A stretch of 64,000 nt of DNA from Halanaerobacter jeridensis (GCF_016908315.1 NZ_JAFBDQ010000010.1:1-64000), one strand, 5' to 3'. Positions 18,603-27,240 are shown, numbered from the stretch's first letter. Notes: generated by a model from the sequence alone, not told the origin. Program-made: numbers and translations.

Positions 18603-18635
18603 ATTATATACTACTCCAACAATAAGATTTGTCAA
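18603..18635 (-). promoter_or_regulatory. spoIIE promoter with 21-bp spacer (Spo0A-type)
   Basis: Minus strand TTGACA (18635-18630) and TATAAT (18608-18603) are separated by 21 bp, not 17. The B. subtilis spoIIE and spoIIG promoters share this 21-22 bp spacing and need phosphorylated Spo0A. TGACAAA, overlapping the -35, matches the 0A box TGNCGAA at 6 of 7 positions. Confidence 0.75.
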
Positions 18636-18668
18636 AAAAAGAAGAGAGCCGTAACTAATTTTTAGACA

Positions 18669-18899
18669 ATTATCTATATAAAGTTGCACTTTCAGTGCAA
18701 CTTTATAGTGACGAGTAAAAAGAAATCAGTAATGAGTAAAAACCTTAAAGTCAAAACCTCAAAACCCATTTAAATTCCTTTGAAATGAAAGGTTTTGAAC
18801 TTAATTTTGACTTTGTTTTTGATTTTCTACTCATCACTCTTTTCTCATTACTTGTTACTATAAAGCTTCACTTACAAAGTGAAGCTTTATATAGATAAT
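18669..18899. mobile_element. MITE-like inverted-repeat element
   Basis: A 231-bp non-coding element between the spoIIE promoter and the tRNA cluster. Its two ends, about 49 bp each, are inverted copies at roughly 80% identity by eye, beginning ATTATCTATATAAAG. Each end contains its own short palindrome (AAAGTTGCACT and AAGCTTCACTT arms). The inverted relation continues inward through heptamer-phased repeats. ACA flanks both sides (18666-18668 and 18900-18902), compatible with a 3-bp target duplication. No open reading frame lies inside. Confidence 0.65.
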
Positions 18900-18900
18900 A

Positions 18901-18939
18901 CAAAAAATAAAATAGACACCTATTAAAATAGGTGTCTAA
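18901..18939 (-). terminator. Terminator of the tRNA cluster
   Basis: Stem AGACACCTATT / AATAGGTGTCT (18915-18938) followed on the minus strand by ATTTTATTTTTTG. It lies 10 nt after the CCA end of the last tRNA. Confidence 0.85.
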
Positions 18940-18948
18940 TAATAAATA

Positions 18949-19025
18949 TGGTAGCGGCGGAGGGGATCGAACCCCCGACTCTGCGGGTATGAACCGCATG
19001 CTCTAGCCAGCTGAGCTACGCCGCC
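18949..19025 (-). tRNA. tRNA-Met (CAU), elongator type
   Basis: 77 nt including encoded CCA. Acceptor GGCGGCG pairs fully with CGCCGCT-type 3' strand, D arm GTAGCTCAGCTGG, anticodon loop TTCATAC, T loop GGTTCGATCCC. The paired first base and standard D arm exclude the initiator. Elongator Met is preferred over the lysidine-modified Ile type on overall similarity. Confidence 0.93.
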
Positions 19026-19042
19026 TCACTATATATTTATTA

Positions 19043-19118
<76 letters not shown>

Positions 19119-19148
19119 CTAATATTAAATTCTTAATTTGAATAAAAA

Positions 19149-19237
19149 TGGTGCCGGAGGTCGGATTCGAACCGACACGGGTATGAAAGCCCACCGGATT
19201 TTAAGTCCGATGCGTCTGCCAATTCCGCCACTCCGGC
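19149..19237 (-). tRNA. tRNA-Leu (UAA)
   Basis: 89 nt with encoded CCA and a long variable arm (TGGGCTTTCATACCCGT), as expected for a class II tRNA. The anticodon loop CTTAAAA gives UAA, reading UUA/UUG, a heavily used Leu codon in this AT-rich DNA. It is the first tRNA behind the promoter at 19277-19305. Confidence 0.95.
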
Positions 19238-19276
19238 AATTTATTTTTGGTCCCTATCTCTCAAGCGACATTTAGT

Positions 19277-19305
19277 ATTATATTATAAGACCCCCGTTTC
19301 GTCAA
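19277..19305 (-). promoter_or_regulatory. Promoter of the tRNA cluster
   Basis: Minus strand TTGACG (19305-19300), 17-bp spacer, TATAAT (19282-19277). It lies 40 bp before tRNA-Leu and would drive Leu, fMet and Met tRNAs as one transcript ending at 18901-18939. Confidence 0.82.
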
Positions 19306-19379
19306 TCTCAAAAAATGGTCATATAGTCTATTAAAATAAATTAGATGGCAAATACTATTAAATACTCTCTGTAAAACCT

Positions 19380-20261
19380 TTATTTAAGATTATTATAGAT
19401 TATTCCTTCTAAGATGCCAAAATCACTAACTTTTAGTTCTTTAAGACTACATTTTTCCATTATAGTCAATAATATAATTATTCCGGGAATTATTATATCT
19501 GCTCTATCCTCAGATAAGCCAGATATATTCTTGCGGTCTCTTAGCGATAAATTCTTTAATTTTTTTAAAATTTTCTCTATTTTGCTGATGCTTAGTTGAT
19601 AATTTTGAATTTTATGCGGTTGATAGTCTTCTAAGCCTTGATCTATAGCAGCCAAAGTAGTAATCGTACCACCAACTCCAATTATCATTTCAGCTGTAGT
19701 ATCGCTTAAGATTTTTTTAACTTGTTTTTGCGCTTCAAAATTCATAGCCTCTAAATTTTGTCCCAGACTCTCTTTAAGCCTCACAGCTCCTAAATTGATG
19801 CTATGATACTCAGTTACACCAGCTTCGGTACCAAACACAAACTCTGTACTTCCTCCACCAATATCAACTGCTAACATATTATCTTCAGTCTTGTTTAAAC
19901 CATTAGTAATTCCTAAATAAGATAACTTTGCCTCTTCTGAACCATTAATCACATCAATTTCAATTTCACTTTCTTCTTTAGCTTTACTAAGAAATTCATT
20001 CTTATTATCAGCATCCCTAATTGCACTAGTAGCTACTGCCCTATAATCAGCCTGATAATCTTCAAGCATTTTTTTATACTCTGTTAATACTTCTACTGCT
20101 CTCTGTTGAGCTTCAGAATTAATTACTCCATTATTAATACCTTCACCAAGGCGAGGTGTCCTTAATTCATTGACTAGCTTATTTAATTTTCCTTCATTAA
20201 ATTCAGCAATTAATAATCTGATTGAATTAGTACCAATATCAATAGCAGCAAAATTCATCAT
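19380..20261 (-). CDS. Ppx/GppA family phosphatase
   Basis: A protein of about 293 residues of the exopolyphosphatase/guanosine pentaphosphatase family (actin-like ASKHA fold). It probably hydrolyses polyphosphate or pppGpp. Nucleotide-fold motifs are AAIDIGTNSIRLLIAEF at the N terminus, VATSAIRDADNK, LAVDIGGGSTEFVFG and GVGGTITTLAAI. It is the short form without the C-terminal HD region. Start at one of two adjacent ATG codons (20261 or 20258), behind GGAGGG; the upstream in-frame ATG is less likely. It overlaps the stop of the DUF501 gene (TAATG), so the pair is translationally coupled, an arrangement common in Firmicutes and Actinobacteria. Confidence 0.88.
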   Translation of the reverse strand: MMNFAAIDIGTNSIRLLIAEFNEGKLNKLVNELRTPRLGEGINNGVINSEAQQRAVEVLTEYKKMLEDYQADYRAVATSAIRDADNKNEFLSKAKEESEIEIDVINGSEEAKLSYLGITNGLNKTEDNMLAVDIGGGSTEFVFGTEAGVTEYHSINLGAVRLKESLGQNLEAMNFEAQKQVKKILSDTTAEMIIGVGGTITTLAAIDQGLEDYQPHKIQNYQLSISKIEKILKKLKNLSLRDRKNISGLSEDRADIIIPGIIILLTIMEKCSLKELKVSDFGILEGIIYNNLK

Positions 20262-20830
20262 TATCCCTCCAATTGACATTTTTCTTTACATTGTTCTGGA
20301 TTCAATTCAACATACTCATTTTTCAATAATTGTTCAGTTAATCTACCAACAGGATTATTTTGATTTACTAAATAATGAGCATAATGGGTATGGAGACATT
20401 TAATACCTTCAAAATCCATAATCCCCCCTACTCCTGATTCTTTAATCACTCGATACTGCCCCTGATTTTCACCCTGCAATTCATTTAATTCTTCATCAGT
20501 TAATAGGCCAACTCGATAATTAGCATAATCTTCATGGGCCTTTATCAATTCTTCTTGCAACTGTGCATCTGCATCGATTTTTTCTTTTATTCTAGTCACA
20601 TAACCCTGGTCTTCTAGTTGAGCTATTCGATAATTCAATTCAGGACAAGTAAGCCAAAAAGTAGTTGGAAAAATACCATCACTATCTTCTAAAATTGGAG
20701 CAGTCACAATTACTTGAGGAAATCCTGCCGCACATCTAACAGGAATATCAACTATATTCCTCGGCTCACGGTCTAATTGTTTTTTTAAAATTTCTTTTTC
20801 TTCTTTATCTATCATCTGTATAACCCTCAC
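20261..20830 (-). CDS. DUF501 family protein
   Basis: A 189-residue protein of the DUF501 family, function unknown. The family core is seen in REPRNIVDIPVRCAAGFPQVI, FPTTFWLTCPELN and CLHTHYAHYLV; conserved Cys and His residues there suggest a metal-binding or catalytic site. In many genomes this gene sits next to a ppx-type phosphatase, as here, where it overlaps the ppx start. That association suggests a linked role in polyphosphate or (p)ppGpp turnover, but this is inference. The first residues (MRVIQ) may not be translated; an ATG at codon 6 is also possible. Confidence 0.85.
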   Translation of the reverse strand: MRVIQMIDKEEKEILKKQLDREPRNIVDIPVRCAAGFPQVIVTAPILEDSDGIFPTTFWLTCPELNYRIAQLEDQGYVTRIKEKIDADAQLQEELIKAHEDYANYRVGLLTDEELNELQGENQGQYRVIKESGVGGIMDFEGIKCLHTHYAHYLVNQNNPVGRLTEQLLKNEYVELNPEQCKEKCQLEG

Positions 20831-20972
20831 CTTCTTTTATAAATTAACAATGAAAAAGTAAAAGAGAAAAATTTAAAACAGAACAAAAAGCACAATCAAA
20901 AAATAAGCAACTTCATAATGGTCCATTCTCTGCTCCTGCTATTAAAGTAAAACTATCATTAGATGCCTGAGC

Positions 20973-20994
20973 AAGTTACACTTTACATAGATTA
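20973..20994. repeat. Copy of a dispersed 22-mer
   Basis: AAGTTACACTTTACATAG and four more bases match 144-165 at 20 of 22 positions. It is in the 220-bp gap between yabR and the DUF501 gene, which otherwise shows only the yabR terminator and a weak inverted repeat (TAAAGTGTAACT / AGTTTTACTTTA). Confidence 0.4.
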
Positions 20995-21000
20995 AATACT

Positions 21001-21029
21001 AAAAGCACCTCCAAGTAAGGAGGTGCTTA
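21001..21029 (-). terminator. Terminator after yabR
   Basis: Perfect stem AAGCACCTCC / GGAGGTGCTT with a short TTACTT loop, followed by TTAGTATTT on the minus strand, just beyond the S1-domain gene. Confidence 0.82.
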
Positions 21030-21050
21030 TCGTTCAGCCATATATATTTA

Positions 21051-21416
21051 TTAACGACCTGTTTTATTCTCTAAGTTCTGTTGTAAATCTTGTTGTCGTT
21101 CTTTACTTTCTTTCATAAAATCAGACATCATATCATCAAAAGATTTCTTAGGGGCCTTAGTAAATTTAGCCTTTTTCTTATCTTTAGACAATTGTTTAAT
21201 AGACAAACCAATCTTGCCGTCATCATCAATAGAAATAACTTTTACTTTTACTGTTTCACCTTCTGACAAATAGTTACTAACCTCTTTAACATAAGTATCA
21301 GCCACCTCAGAAATGTGAACTAGTCCCGTTTCACCTCCATCTAATTCAACAAATGCACCAAAATTAGTAATCCCAGTCACTTTACCTTCTACAATGTTAC
21401 CCACATCAATTGACAT
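21051..21416 (-). CDS. yabR: S1 RNA-binding domain protein (YabR-like)
   Basis: About 121 residues. A single S1 domain covers roughly residues 4-75 (VGNIVEGKVTGITNFGAFVELDGGETGLVHISEVADTYV), followed by a basic and then Gln/Glu-rich tail. B. subtilis YabR and the ribosome-associated YugI are the nearest described relatives. It may bind RNA or the ribosome; its exact role is unknown. I start at the ATG at 21416 (MSIDVGN), where the family begins. The longer frame would translate the Shine-Dalgarno (GAGGAGG). It lies between divIC/tex and spoIIE, as yabR does in Bacillus. Confidence 0.85.
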   Translation of the reverse strand: MSIDVGNIVEGKVTGITNFGAFVELDGGETGLVHISEVADTYVKEVSNYLSEGETVKVKVISIDDDGKIGLSIKQLSKDKKKAKFTKAPKKSFDDMMSDFMKESKERQQDLQQNLENKTGR

Positions 21417-21500
21417 ACTTAAAAAATTCCTCCTCATAGAATTTTATAGTTACATGAATTGCTTACATTATACTATATCTACTATTATGTGTCAACTAAA

Positions 21501-23654
21501 CTAAAAATCTTTAGACAACGCAATTCTTTTACGTTGTTTATCGATTTCTAGTATTTTCACTTTAATTATATCACCAATTGCTACAAAATCCAAGGGATCT
21601 TTAACATATTCTTCACTTAATTCAGAAATATGGACTAATCCATCCTCTTTAACACCAATATCCACAAAGGCTCCAAAGTCTACTACATTTTTTACAGTAC
21701 CATAAACAATTTGTCCTGGTTCCAAATCATCCATTTCTAATATATCGTCTCTAAAAATAGGTTTTGGCAGATCTTCTCTAGGGTCTCGACCTGGTTTTAA
21801 TAAAGCATCTTTGATATCTTTTAAAGTCGGATAACCTGCTTCTAAATTTTGAGCTAATTTTTTTATATCTAAACTTTTTAATTGTTTTTTCAAATCCATC
21901 ATTTCATCATCAGACTGCAAAGAATTAATATCATGTCCAATTTTATTCAATAATTTTTTAGCTAAATCATAAGATTCAGGATGAATTGGAGTCTTATCTA
22001 AAAGATTTAAACCATCTCTGATCCTTAAAAAACCCGCAGCTTGAGTAAAAGTCTTTGGTCCCACACCATAAACATCTTTTACTTCTTGCCGGTCTTTAAA
22101 TTTACCATTCTCGCTTCGATAATCTACAATTTTTTGGGCTACCGAAGAAGATAAACCTGCTACATGTTCTAATAATGACTTAGAGGCTGTATTAAGATCT
22201 ACCCCTACATAGTTAACTACTGATTCTACAACTGTCTCTAAAGCTTCATTAAGATCTGAAGACGAAATATCATGTTGATACATACCTATCCCTAAATGTT
22301 CTGGCTCTATTTTAACTAGTTCTGCTAACGGGTCCTGCAAACGCCGCCCAATTGAGACCGCCCCCCGCATTGCCACATCTAAATCTGGAAATTCTTCTCT
22401 TGCTACAGCAGAAGCTGAGTAGATTGATGCTCCTGCTTCATCTACAATAACATACTCTAATTTTTGCTCTACTTCAGAAATTAACTCTGCTAACAGTTTT
22501 TCTGTCTCCCGGCAAGCAGTACCATTTCCAATACAAGCTATATTAATATTATACTCTCCTATCAATTGTTCTAGTTCTTCTTTAGCAGTCTTCCATCCTT
22601 CTTGAGAATTATGAGGATAAATTACAGTAGTATCTAATACATCACCAACTTGATCAATAGCAGCCACTTTACATCCCGTTCTAAAACCTGGGTCTATCGC
22701 TACAACTTTTTTATCAGGCAGTGGTGACTGCAGCAATAGATTATTCAAATTCTCAGCAAAAACATCAATTGCATGTTCTTCAGCTTCCTCAGTTAGTTTA
22801 CTCCTCACTTCTCTTTCAATAGCCGGGAACAGTAATCTATCATAACCATCTTGAATAGCTTTTTTAATCTGTTTTGTAAATTTAAATTCAGCTGCAATAA
22901 ATCTATTTTCTAATCTAGAAATTATTTTTCCATCTTTAGTTTTTACTTTAACCTGCAGCACATCTTCGGCTTCTCCACGATTAATCGCTAAGGTTTGATG
23001 GGGCTTAACTTTATCAATAGAACTTTGATAATCATAATAAACATCATAATCTGTACTTTCTTCAACTTTAGCTTTCGTAACTAACTTCCCATCTCTAAAA
23101 GTTATTTTCCGAGCTAACTTTCTACTTTGTGGATCATGGGCCACTTTAGCAGCAATTATATCACGAGCTCCTGCTAGTACATCTTCTACTGTTTCTATCT
23201 CTTCTTCAGGGTTTAAAAACTTTTGAGCAAACTCCTGCAGTGAATCTATATTTTGCTCTTGATTTAATAAAAACTCTGCTACCGGCTTTAAACCTTTCTT
23301 TTTAGCTTTATTAGCCCGAGTTCTTCTCTTTTGTTTGTAAGGGCGATATAAATCCTCTACTTCTTGTAATTTAGTAGCCTGTTCTATCTTGTCCTCTAAT
23401 TCTGTAGTCAATTTATCTTGTTCAGCAATAGCATTAATAACTGTCTCTTTCCTATCTTCTAATTCTTTTAAATATTCAAATCTATCTTTCAATTCTCTTA
23501 ATTGTACTTCATCTAATTTCCCCGTTACTTCTTTTCTATATCTAGCAATAAAAGGGATTGTATTCCCATCTTCTAATAAATCTATAGTCCTTTTTACTTG
23601 TCCAATTTCTAAATTTAATTCTGAAGCTAATTGTTCTGTAAAATCTAAACTCAA
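21501..23654 (-). CDS. tex: RNA-binding transcription accessory protein Tex
   Basis: A 717-residue Tex protein, conserved across bacteria and related to eukaryotic Spt6. Order of domains: N-terminal helical Tex region (PFIARYRKEVTGKLDEVQLREL), the YqgF/RNase H-like domain (VVAIDPGFRTGCKVAAID near 325-345), helix-hairpin-helix motifs (VGVDLNTASKSLLEHVAGLS) and a C-terminal S1 domain (GQIVYGTVKNVVDFGAFVDIGVKEDGLVHIS). It binds nucleic acid and influences transcription, but its molecular function remains poorly defined. Full length. It is inserted between divIC and yabR, which are neighbours in Bacillus. Confidence 0.95.
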   Translation of the reverse strand: MSLDFTEQLASELNLEIGQVKRTIDLLEDGNTIPFIARYRKEVTGKLDEVQLRELKDRFEYLKELEDRKETVINAIAEQDKLTTELEDKIEQATKLQEVEDLYRPYKQKRRTRANKAKKKGLKPVAEFLLNQEQNIDSLQEFAQKFLNPEEEIETVEDVLAGARDIIAAKVAHDPQSRKLARKITFRDGKLVTKAKVEESTDYDVYYDYQSSIDKVKPHQTLAINRGEAEDVLQVKVKTKDGKIISRLENRFIAAEFKFTKQIKKAIQDGYDRLLFPAIEREVRSKLTEEAEEHAIDVFAENLNNLLLQSPLPDKKVVAIDPGFRTGCKVAAIDQVGDVLDTTVIYPHNSQEGWKTAKEELEQLIGEYNINIACIGNGTACRETEKLLAELISEVEQKLEYVIVDEAGASIYSASAVAREEFPDLDVAMRGAVSIGRRLQDPLAELVKIEPEHLGIGMYQHDISSSDLNEALETVVESVVNYVGVDLNTASKSLLEHVAGLSSSVAQKIVDYRSENGKFKDRQEVKDVYGVGPKTFTQAAGFLRIRDGLNLLDKTPIHPESYDLAKKLLNKIGHDINSLQSDDEMMDLKKQLKSLDIKKLAQNLEAGYPTLKDIKDALLKPGRDPREDLPKPIFRDDILEMDDLEPGQIVYGTVKNVVDFGAFVDIGVKEDGLVHISELSEEYVKDPLDFVAIGDIIKVKILEIDKQRKRIALSKDF

Positions 23655-23670
23655 TTTTTTACCCCCCAGT

Positions 23671-23982
23671 TTATTCTTCCACTATAACATATAAAAGTTC
23701 ATCTTCTTTTACTAATCCTAATTCTTTTCTAGCTATCTCTTCAATTGATTGATTAGAATTAATATACTGAACCTTTTCCTCTAATTTTTTAGTTTCTTTA
23801 TTTAATTCTGCAATTTGTCCATCTAATTTATTCATTTTTCTCTCTAATTTTTCAACTTTTTTATGACCTTGATACAAATTACTAAAAATATTAAATATGA
23901 ATAGCACTATTATTCCTAAAACAACAAGTGTAATCACTCGCTTAACAGTTTTTTTAGTATCAACTTGAGACTTTTTAGGCAT
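23671..23982 (-). CDS. divIC: Septum formation initiator DivIC/FtsB family
   Basis: A 103-residue bitopic membrane protein. A basic cytoplasmic N terminus (MPKKSQVDTKKTVKR) is followed by one membrane segment (VITLVVLGIIVLFIFNIF). The extracytoplasmic part is a coiled coil (about residues 38-72) ending in the EIARKELGLVKEDELLYVI motif typical of DivIC/FtsB. It joins FtsL and DivIB at the division septum. Gene order yabP-yabQ-divIC-yabR is as in Bacillus. It is 16 nt upstream of tex. Confidence 0.92.
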   Translation of the reverse strand: MPKKSQVDTKKTVKRVITLVVLGIIVLFIFNIFSNLYQGHKKVEKLERKMNKLDGQIAELNKETKKLEEKVQYINSNQSIEEIARKELGLVKEDELLYVIVEE

Positions 23983-24025
23983 AAATAAAACCTCACTTTC
24001 AAGTGGTAAATAATTTTTTTAGCAA

Positions 24026-24424
24026 TTACTTCAATTTAGTTATTATTAACTTAACATAGCCTAGAATTTTTAAAAATATTTTTTTTATTTTATAATAAAC
24101 CTTTAAACTAGAATCAGTCATAATCATTATATTTTTAACAGCAATTTTACTAATACTAAAATAATAAATTATATTTCCTACAATGACCCCTAAAAAAATA
24201 TACCATCTTACTTGACCACCATTTAATTGTATCAATCGCACAAAAACAATAAAAGTAAAAATAAGAAAAATAAGAAAATCAAATAAATTGCTTAAATAGA
24301 CCGAAAAAATCATTTTTCTTTTTAAAACTCTATAAAAATCAAATATAAGACCAATTATGCCTCCTACTAATATCATATTCAAAAAGGTAAAAAATTGCAA
24401 ATATGAAAAAGAAATTATTCTCAT
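24026..24424 (-). CDS. yabQ: Spore cortex biosynthesis protein YabQ
   Basis: A 132-residue membrane protein with about four hydrophobic segments and the family motif GGIIGLIFDFYRVLKRKMIFS near residues 20-40. YabQ is needed for spore cortex formation in B. subtilis and is made in the mother cell under sigma-E. Product and position (11 nt after yabP, then divIC) agree. The C terminus is basic. No defect is visible. Confidence 0.88.
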   Translation of the reverse strand: MRIISFSYLQFFTFLNMILVGGIIGLIFDFYRVLKRKMIFSVYLSNLFDFLIFLIFTFIVFVRLIQLNGGQVRWYIFLGVIVGNIIYYFSISKIAVKNIMIMTDSSLKVYYKIKKIFLKILGYVKLIITKLK

Positions 24425-24435
24425 CCCCTCTGATT

Positions 24436-24699
24436 TTACTTAAATAATCGCTTGAAAAATCCATTAGCTTTAAAAACTTTATCATATTTTAACTCTCTTA
24501 CATGCCCCTTTATAATCAACTCTTTGCTATCTAAATCCAGATGTTTCATTTTTAAATCTGAACCATCAATAATTAAATTACCTAAATTAGTTTCTAATCT
24601 GACCTTATTTTCATCAAAATCAATTACCTCTTCCACCCCTGTTAATTCTAATAACCCTCTATCCACCAATTTTAACTCTTGCTCTTCATTATCCCTCAT
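24436..24699 (-). CDS. yabP: Sporulation protein YabP
   Basis: An 87-residue YabP-family protein. It has the family layout (LVDRGLLELTGVEEVIDFDENKV, then GNLIIDGSDLKMKHLDLDSKELIIKGHV). YabP is a small mother-cell sporulation protein required for spore cortex assembly. It is in an operon with yabQ. The S4-domain gene yabO/hslR that often precedes it is absent here. Start codon after GGGGGGAG. An intergenic stretch with heptamer repeats lies upstream. Confidence 0.9.
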   Translation of the reverse strand: MRDNEEQELKLVDRGLLELTGVEEVIDFDENKVRLETNLGNLIIDGSDLKMKHLDLDSKELIIKGHVRELKYDKVFKANGFFKRLFK

Positions 24700-24828
24700 T
24701 TAACTCCCCCCTAAGAGGTCAAAGCTCAATTCAGATCTATTATTTTTTATCATTGATCTTATTTTTTCGCTGTTCTTAATACTCTTCACTTCTTTACTAT
24801 TTAATCTTTACTGTTTTCACTGCTTTTT

Positions 24829-24912
24829 CTCTTTTCTCTTTTCTCTTTTCTCTTTTCTCTTTTCTCTTTTCTCTTTTCTCTTTACTCTTCACTCTTCACT
24901 GTTTACTCTTCA
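24829..24912. repeat. Heptamer tandem repeat array (CTCTTTT)n
   Basis: Twelve 7-bp units in exact register: seven CTCTTTT, then CTCTTTA, CTCTTCA, CTCTTCA, CTGTTTA, CTCTTCA. The gap 24700-25018 holds nothing else recognised except the ugpC terminator and flanking, less regular copies of the same motif (24779-24825, 24899-24925). On the minus strand this is a pure purine tract. Slippage could make copy number variable. Confidence 0.88.
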
Positions 24913-24972
24913 CTATTCTTACTTCATATATATGTTTTTTATCAAAAACTATACCTTATATTCTCTCAAATT

Positions 24973-24997
24973 AAAAAAAGGACCTCAATTGAGGTCC
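24973..24997 (-). terminator. Terminator after the ATPase gene
   Basis: Perfect palindrome GGACCTCAATTGAGGTCC (24980-24997) followed on the minus strand by seven T. Confidence 0.9.
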
Positions 24998-25018
24998 TTT
25001 ACTTTATCTACATATATT

Positions 25019-26155
25019 TTATATAATCGCTTCTTCTGTTTCAGCATCAAAGATATGCATCTTATTCATATCAAAAGCAAATTCCATTTCATCTCCTACT
25101 TCAGCACCACTATTTACATCTACAACTGCTACAATACTTTCTTCTGCTCCTACATCAAGATATAAGTTGATTTCAGAACCCATAGGTTCTACTACTTCTA
25201 CTTGAGCATCAATTAAATTATCAGCATCATATTCATCATCATCATGAACAGCAGGGTCAAGAATGTTCTCAGGACGGATACCTAAAGCTACTTCTTTATC
25301 AATATAAGTCTGTAAATCTTTCATAGTTTTAGCCATATCATCAGGAATAGTTACTTCAAAGTCTCCTTTTCCAACTAAGACTAAGTCGTTTCCTTTTTCT
25401 TTGATAGTAGCTTTTAAGAAGTTCATAGCTGGACTACCAATAAATCCACCTACAAACATATTATTTGGTTCACTGTATAAGCTAATTGGATCATCAATTT
25501 GCTGGACAATACCGTCTTTTAGTACAACAATTCTATCTGCTAATGTCATAGCCTCTACTTGGTCGTGTGTAACATAAATAGTAGTAGTCTGTAATCTTTC
25601 ATGTAACTTACTTAATTCTGCTCTCATCTGAACTCTTAATTTCGCATCTAAGTTAGATAATGGCTCATCCATCAAGAACACTTTTGGTTCTCGAACAATT
25701 GCTCGTCCCATAGCTACACGCTGTCTCTGACCACCAGATAATTCTTTAGGTTTTCTATCTAATAATGGTTCAATATCTAAAATCTTTGCTGCTTCTGTAA
25801 CCCGCTCATCAATTATGTCTGGATCAAACTTTCTTAATTTTAAACCGAATGCCATATTATCATATACATTCATATGTGGATATAAAGCATAATTCTGGAA
25901 TACCATTGCAATATCTCTATCTTTAGGTGCTACATCGTTTACTAAATTATCACCAATATATAACTCACCACTAGTAATTTCTTCTAAACCTGCAATCATT
26001 CTTAAAGTAGTTGATTTTCCACAACCAGATGGACCAACTAATACTACAAATTCTTTATCTTTAATATCAACATTTGCATCTTCTACTGCCAATACGTCTC
26101 CTTCTTCATTACTGTGATACACCTTAGTAATATCATTTAAAGTTACCTTAGCCAT
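25019..26155 (-). CDS. Sugar ABC transporter ATPase, MsmX/UgpC type
   Basis: A 378-residue ATPase of carbohydrate ABC importers (CUT1 family). Walker A is [19 protein letters not shown], the Q-loop lies in [16 protein letters not shown], the signature is [19 protein letters not shown], Walker B is [15 protein letters not shown] and the H-loop is [11 protein letters not shown]-terminal TOBE/MalK regulatory domain follows ([22 protein letters not shown]). No permease or binding-protein gene is nearby. It is therefore probably a shared ATPase that energises several sugar importers, as MsmX does in B. subtilis. It is 22 nt downstream of a LacI-type regulator in one operon. Confidence 0.93.
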   Translation of the reverse strand: MAKVTLNDITKVYHSNEEGDVLAVEDANVDIKDKEFVVLVGPSGCGKSTTLRMIAGLEEITSGELYIGDNLVNDVAPKDRDIAMVFQNYALYPHMNVYDNMAFGLKLRKFDPDIIDERVTEAAKILDIEPLLDRKPKELSGGQRQRVAMGRAIVREPKVFLMDEPLSNLDAKLRVQMRAELSKLHERLQTTTIYVTHDQVEAMTLADRIVVLKDGIVQQIDDPISLYSEPNNMFVGGFIGSPAMNFLKATIKEKGNDLVLVGKGDFEVTIPDDMAKTMKDLQTYIDKEVALGIRPENILDPAVHDDDEYDADNLIDAQVEVVEPMGSEINLYLDVGAEESIVAVVDVNSGAEVGDEMEFAFDMNKMHIFDAETEEAII

Positions 26156-26177
26156 TAAAATAGCCTCCTTTAAGATT

Positions 26178-27170
26178 TTAAGTTGATTCTCTAATTATTA
26201 ATTCACTCTCTAAAATTTCAATTTCTTCTTTTATTTCTTCTTCATTAATTAAATTTAACAATTTTTTAGCCGATCGTTCTCCTAATTCATACATCGGTCT
26301 TGTAACTGTAGTCAAAGGTGGGTCAATTACAGAAGTCACCACCGTATCATCAAAACCAACAACAGCAATATCTTGAGGAATAAAATAACCTCCCAATTTA
26401 ATAGCTTCTACAACTCCAGCAGCCATTAGTTCATCAGCTGCGAAGATAGCTCGCGGAGGTTCTTCTAATTCCATTAACTCTAAAAAACCTTGATAGCCAC
26501 CTTCTCGCGACCAAGACTTATGTATAACTAAATCTTGGTCATACTCTATATCTCTATTTTTTAAAGCCCGCTTATAACCTTGTAATCTATTCTGTGCCTG
26601 CCAACTATTATTAGGGCCAAGTAATAAAGCAATTCTGTCATGACCTTTATCTAGCAAATGTTCTGTTGCCTTTAAAGCACCAATAGTATCATCAATAATT
26701 ACTGAAGGAAGTGGTACTTCTTCTACAAGACGATTAGCTAACACTATAGGATAATCTGTCAATCCTAATTTAACAATCTGATTATTAACTAATCCCCCAC
26801 CTAGAAAAATCATCCCAGCTACTTTGTTACTCTGCAGCCAATTCATATAATTGACTTCTTGCTCTTTATCATCGTCTGTATTACAGACTATAACCTGATA
26901 ACCTTGACTAGTAGCATAGTCCTGTACCCCTCGCGCAACATCAGAGTAAAAAAGACTAGCAATATCAGGCAATAACAAACCAATTACATTAGTCTCTTGT
27001 TTAGCTAAATTTTGTGCTAAACGATTGGGTTGGAAATTGTTTTTTTTAGCAACTTTTAGTATTTCTTTTCTTGTTTCTTGCCCTACTCCCTCTTTATTAT
27101 TAATAGCTCGGGAGACAGTTGATTCAGAAACTCCAACAATTTCAGCAATGTCTTTCATTGTAATAGTCAT
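26178..27170 (-). CDS. LacI family transcriptional regulator
   Basis: A 330-residue LacI/GalR-type repressor. The helix-turn-helix and hinge helix are at the N terminus ([34 protein letters not shown], continuing to NRLAQNLA). The periplasmic-binding-like effector domain includes [43 protein letters not shown] and IAVVGFDDT. The effector is unknown; a sugar is likely given the ATPase gene behind it. A perfect 20-bp palindrome (27208-27227) lies 38 bp upstream of the start, so the gene is probably autoregulated. Confidence 0.93.
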   Translation of the reverse strand: MTITMKDIAEIVGVSESTVSRAINNKEGVGQETRKEILKVAKKNNFQPNRLAQNLAKQETNVIGLLLPDIASLFYSDVARGVQDYATSQGYQVIVCNTDDDKEQEVNYMNWLQSNKVAGMIFLGGGLVNNQIVKLGLTDYPIVLANRLVEEVPLPSVIIDDTIGALKATEHLLDKGHDRIALLLGPNNSWQAQNRLQGYKRALKNRDIEYDQDLVIHKSWSREGGYQGFLELMELEEPPRAIFAADELMAAGVVEAIKLGGYFIPQDIAVVGFDDTVVTSVIDPPLTTVTRPMYELGERSAKKLLNLINEEEIKEEIEILESELIIREST

Positions 27171-27207
27171 ACTGGATTGTTAACTCCTCAAACAATTCCA
27201 CTCAAGT

Positions 27208-27227
27208 TTACTCAAGCGCTTGAGTAA
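27208..27227. promoter_or_regulatory. Probable LacI-family operator
   Basis: The 20-bp sequence TTACTCAAGCGCTTGAGTAA is a perfect palindrome with the central CG step usual in LacI-family operators. An additional half site ACTCAAG lies 10 bp nearer the gene. Its place, immediately upstream of the lacI-like gene, supports autoregulation. Confidence 0.8.
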
Positions 27228-27240
27228 AATTAAAAATTAA

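Noticed and set aside
24829-24912. CRISPR-like repeat array
   Set aside because: Units are 7 bp with no spacers; it is a simple tandem repeat. No CRISPR array or cas gene is seen in the window.
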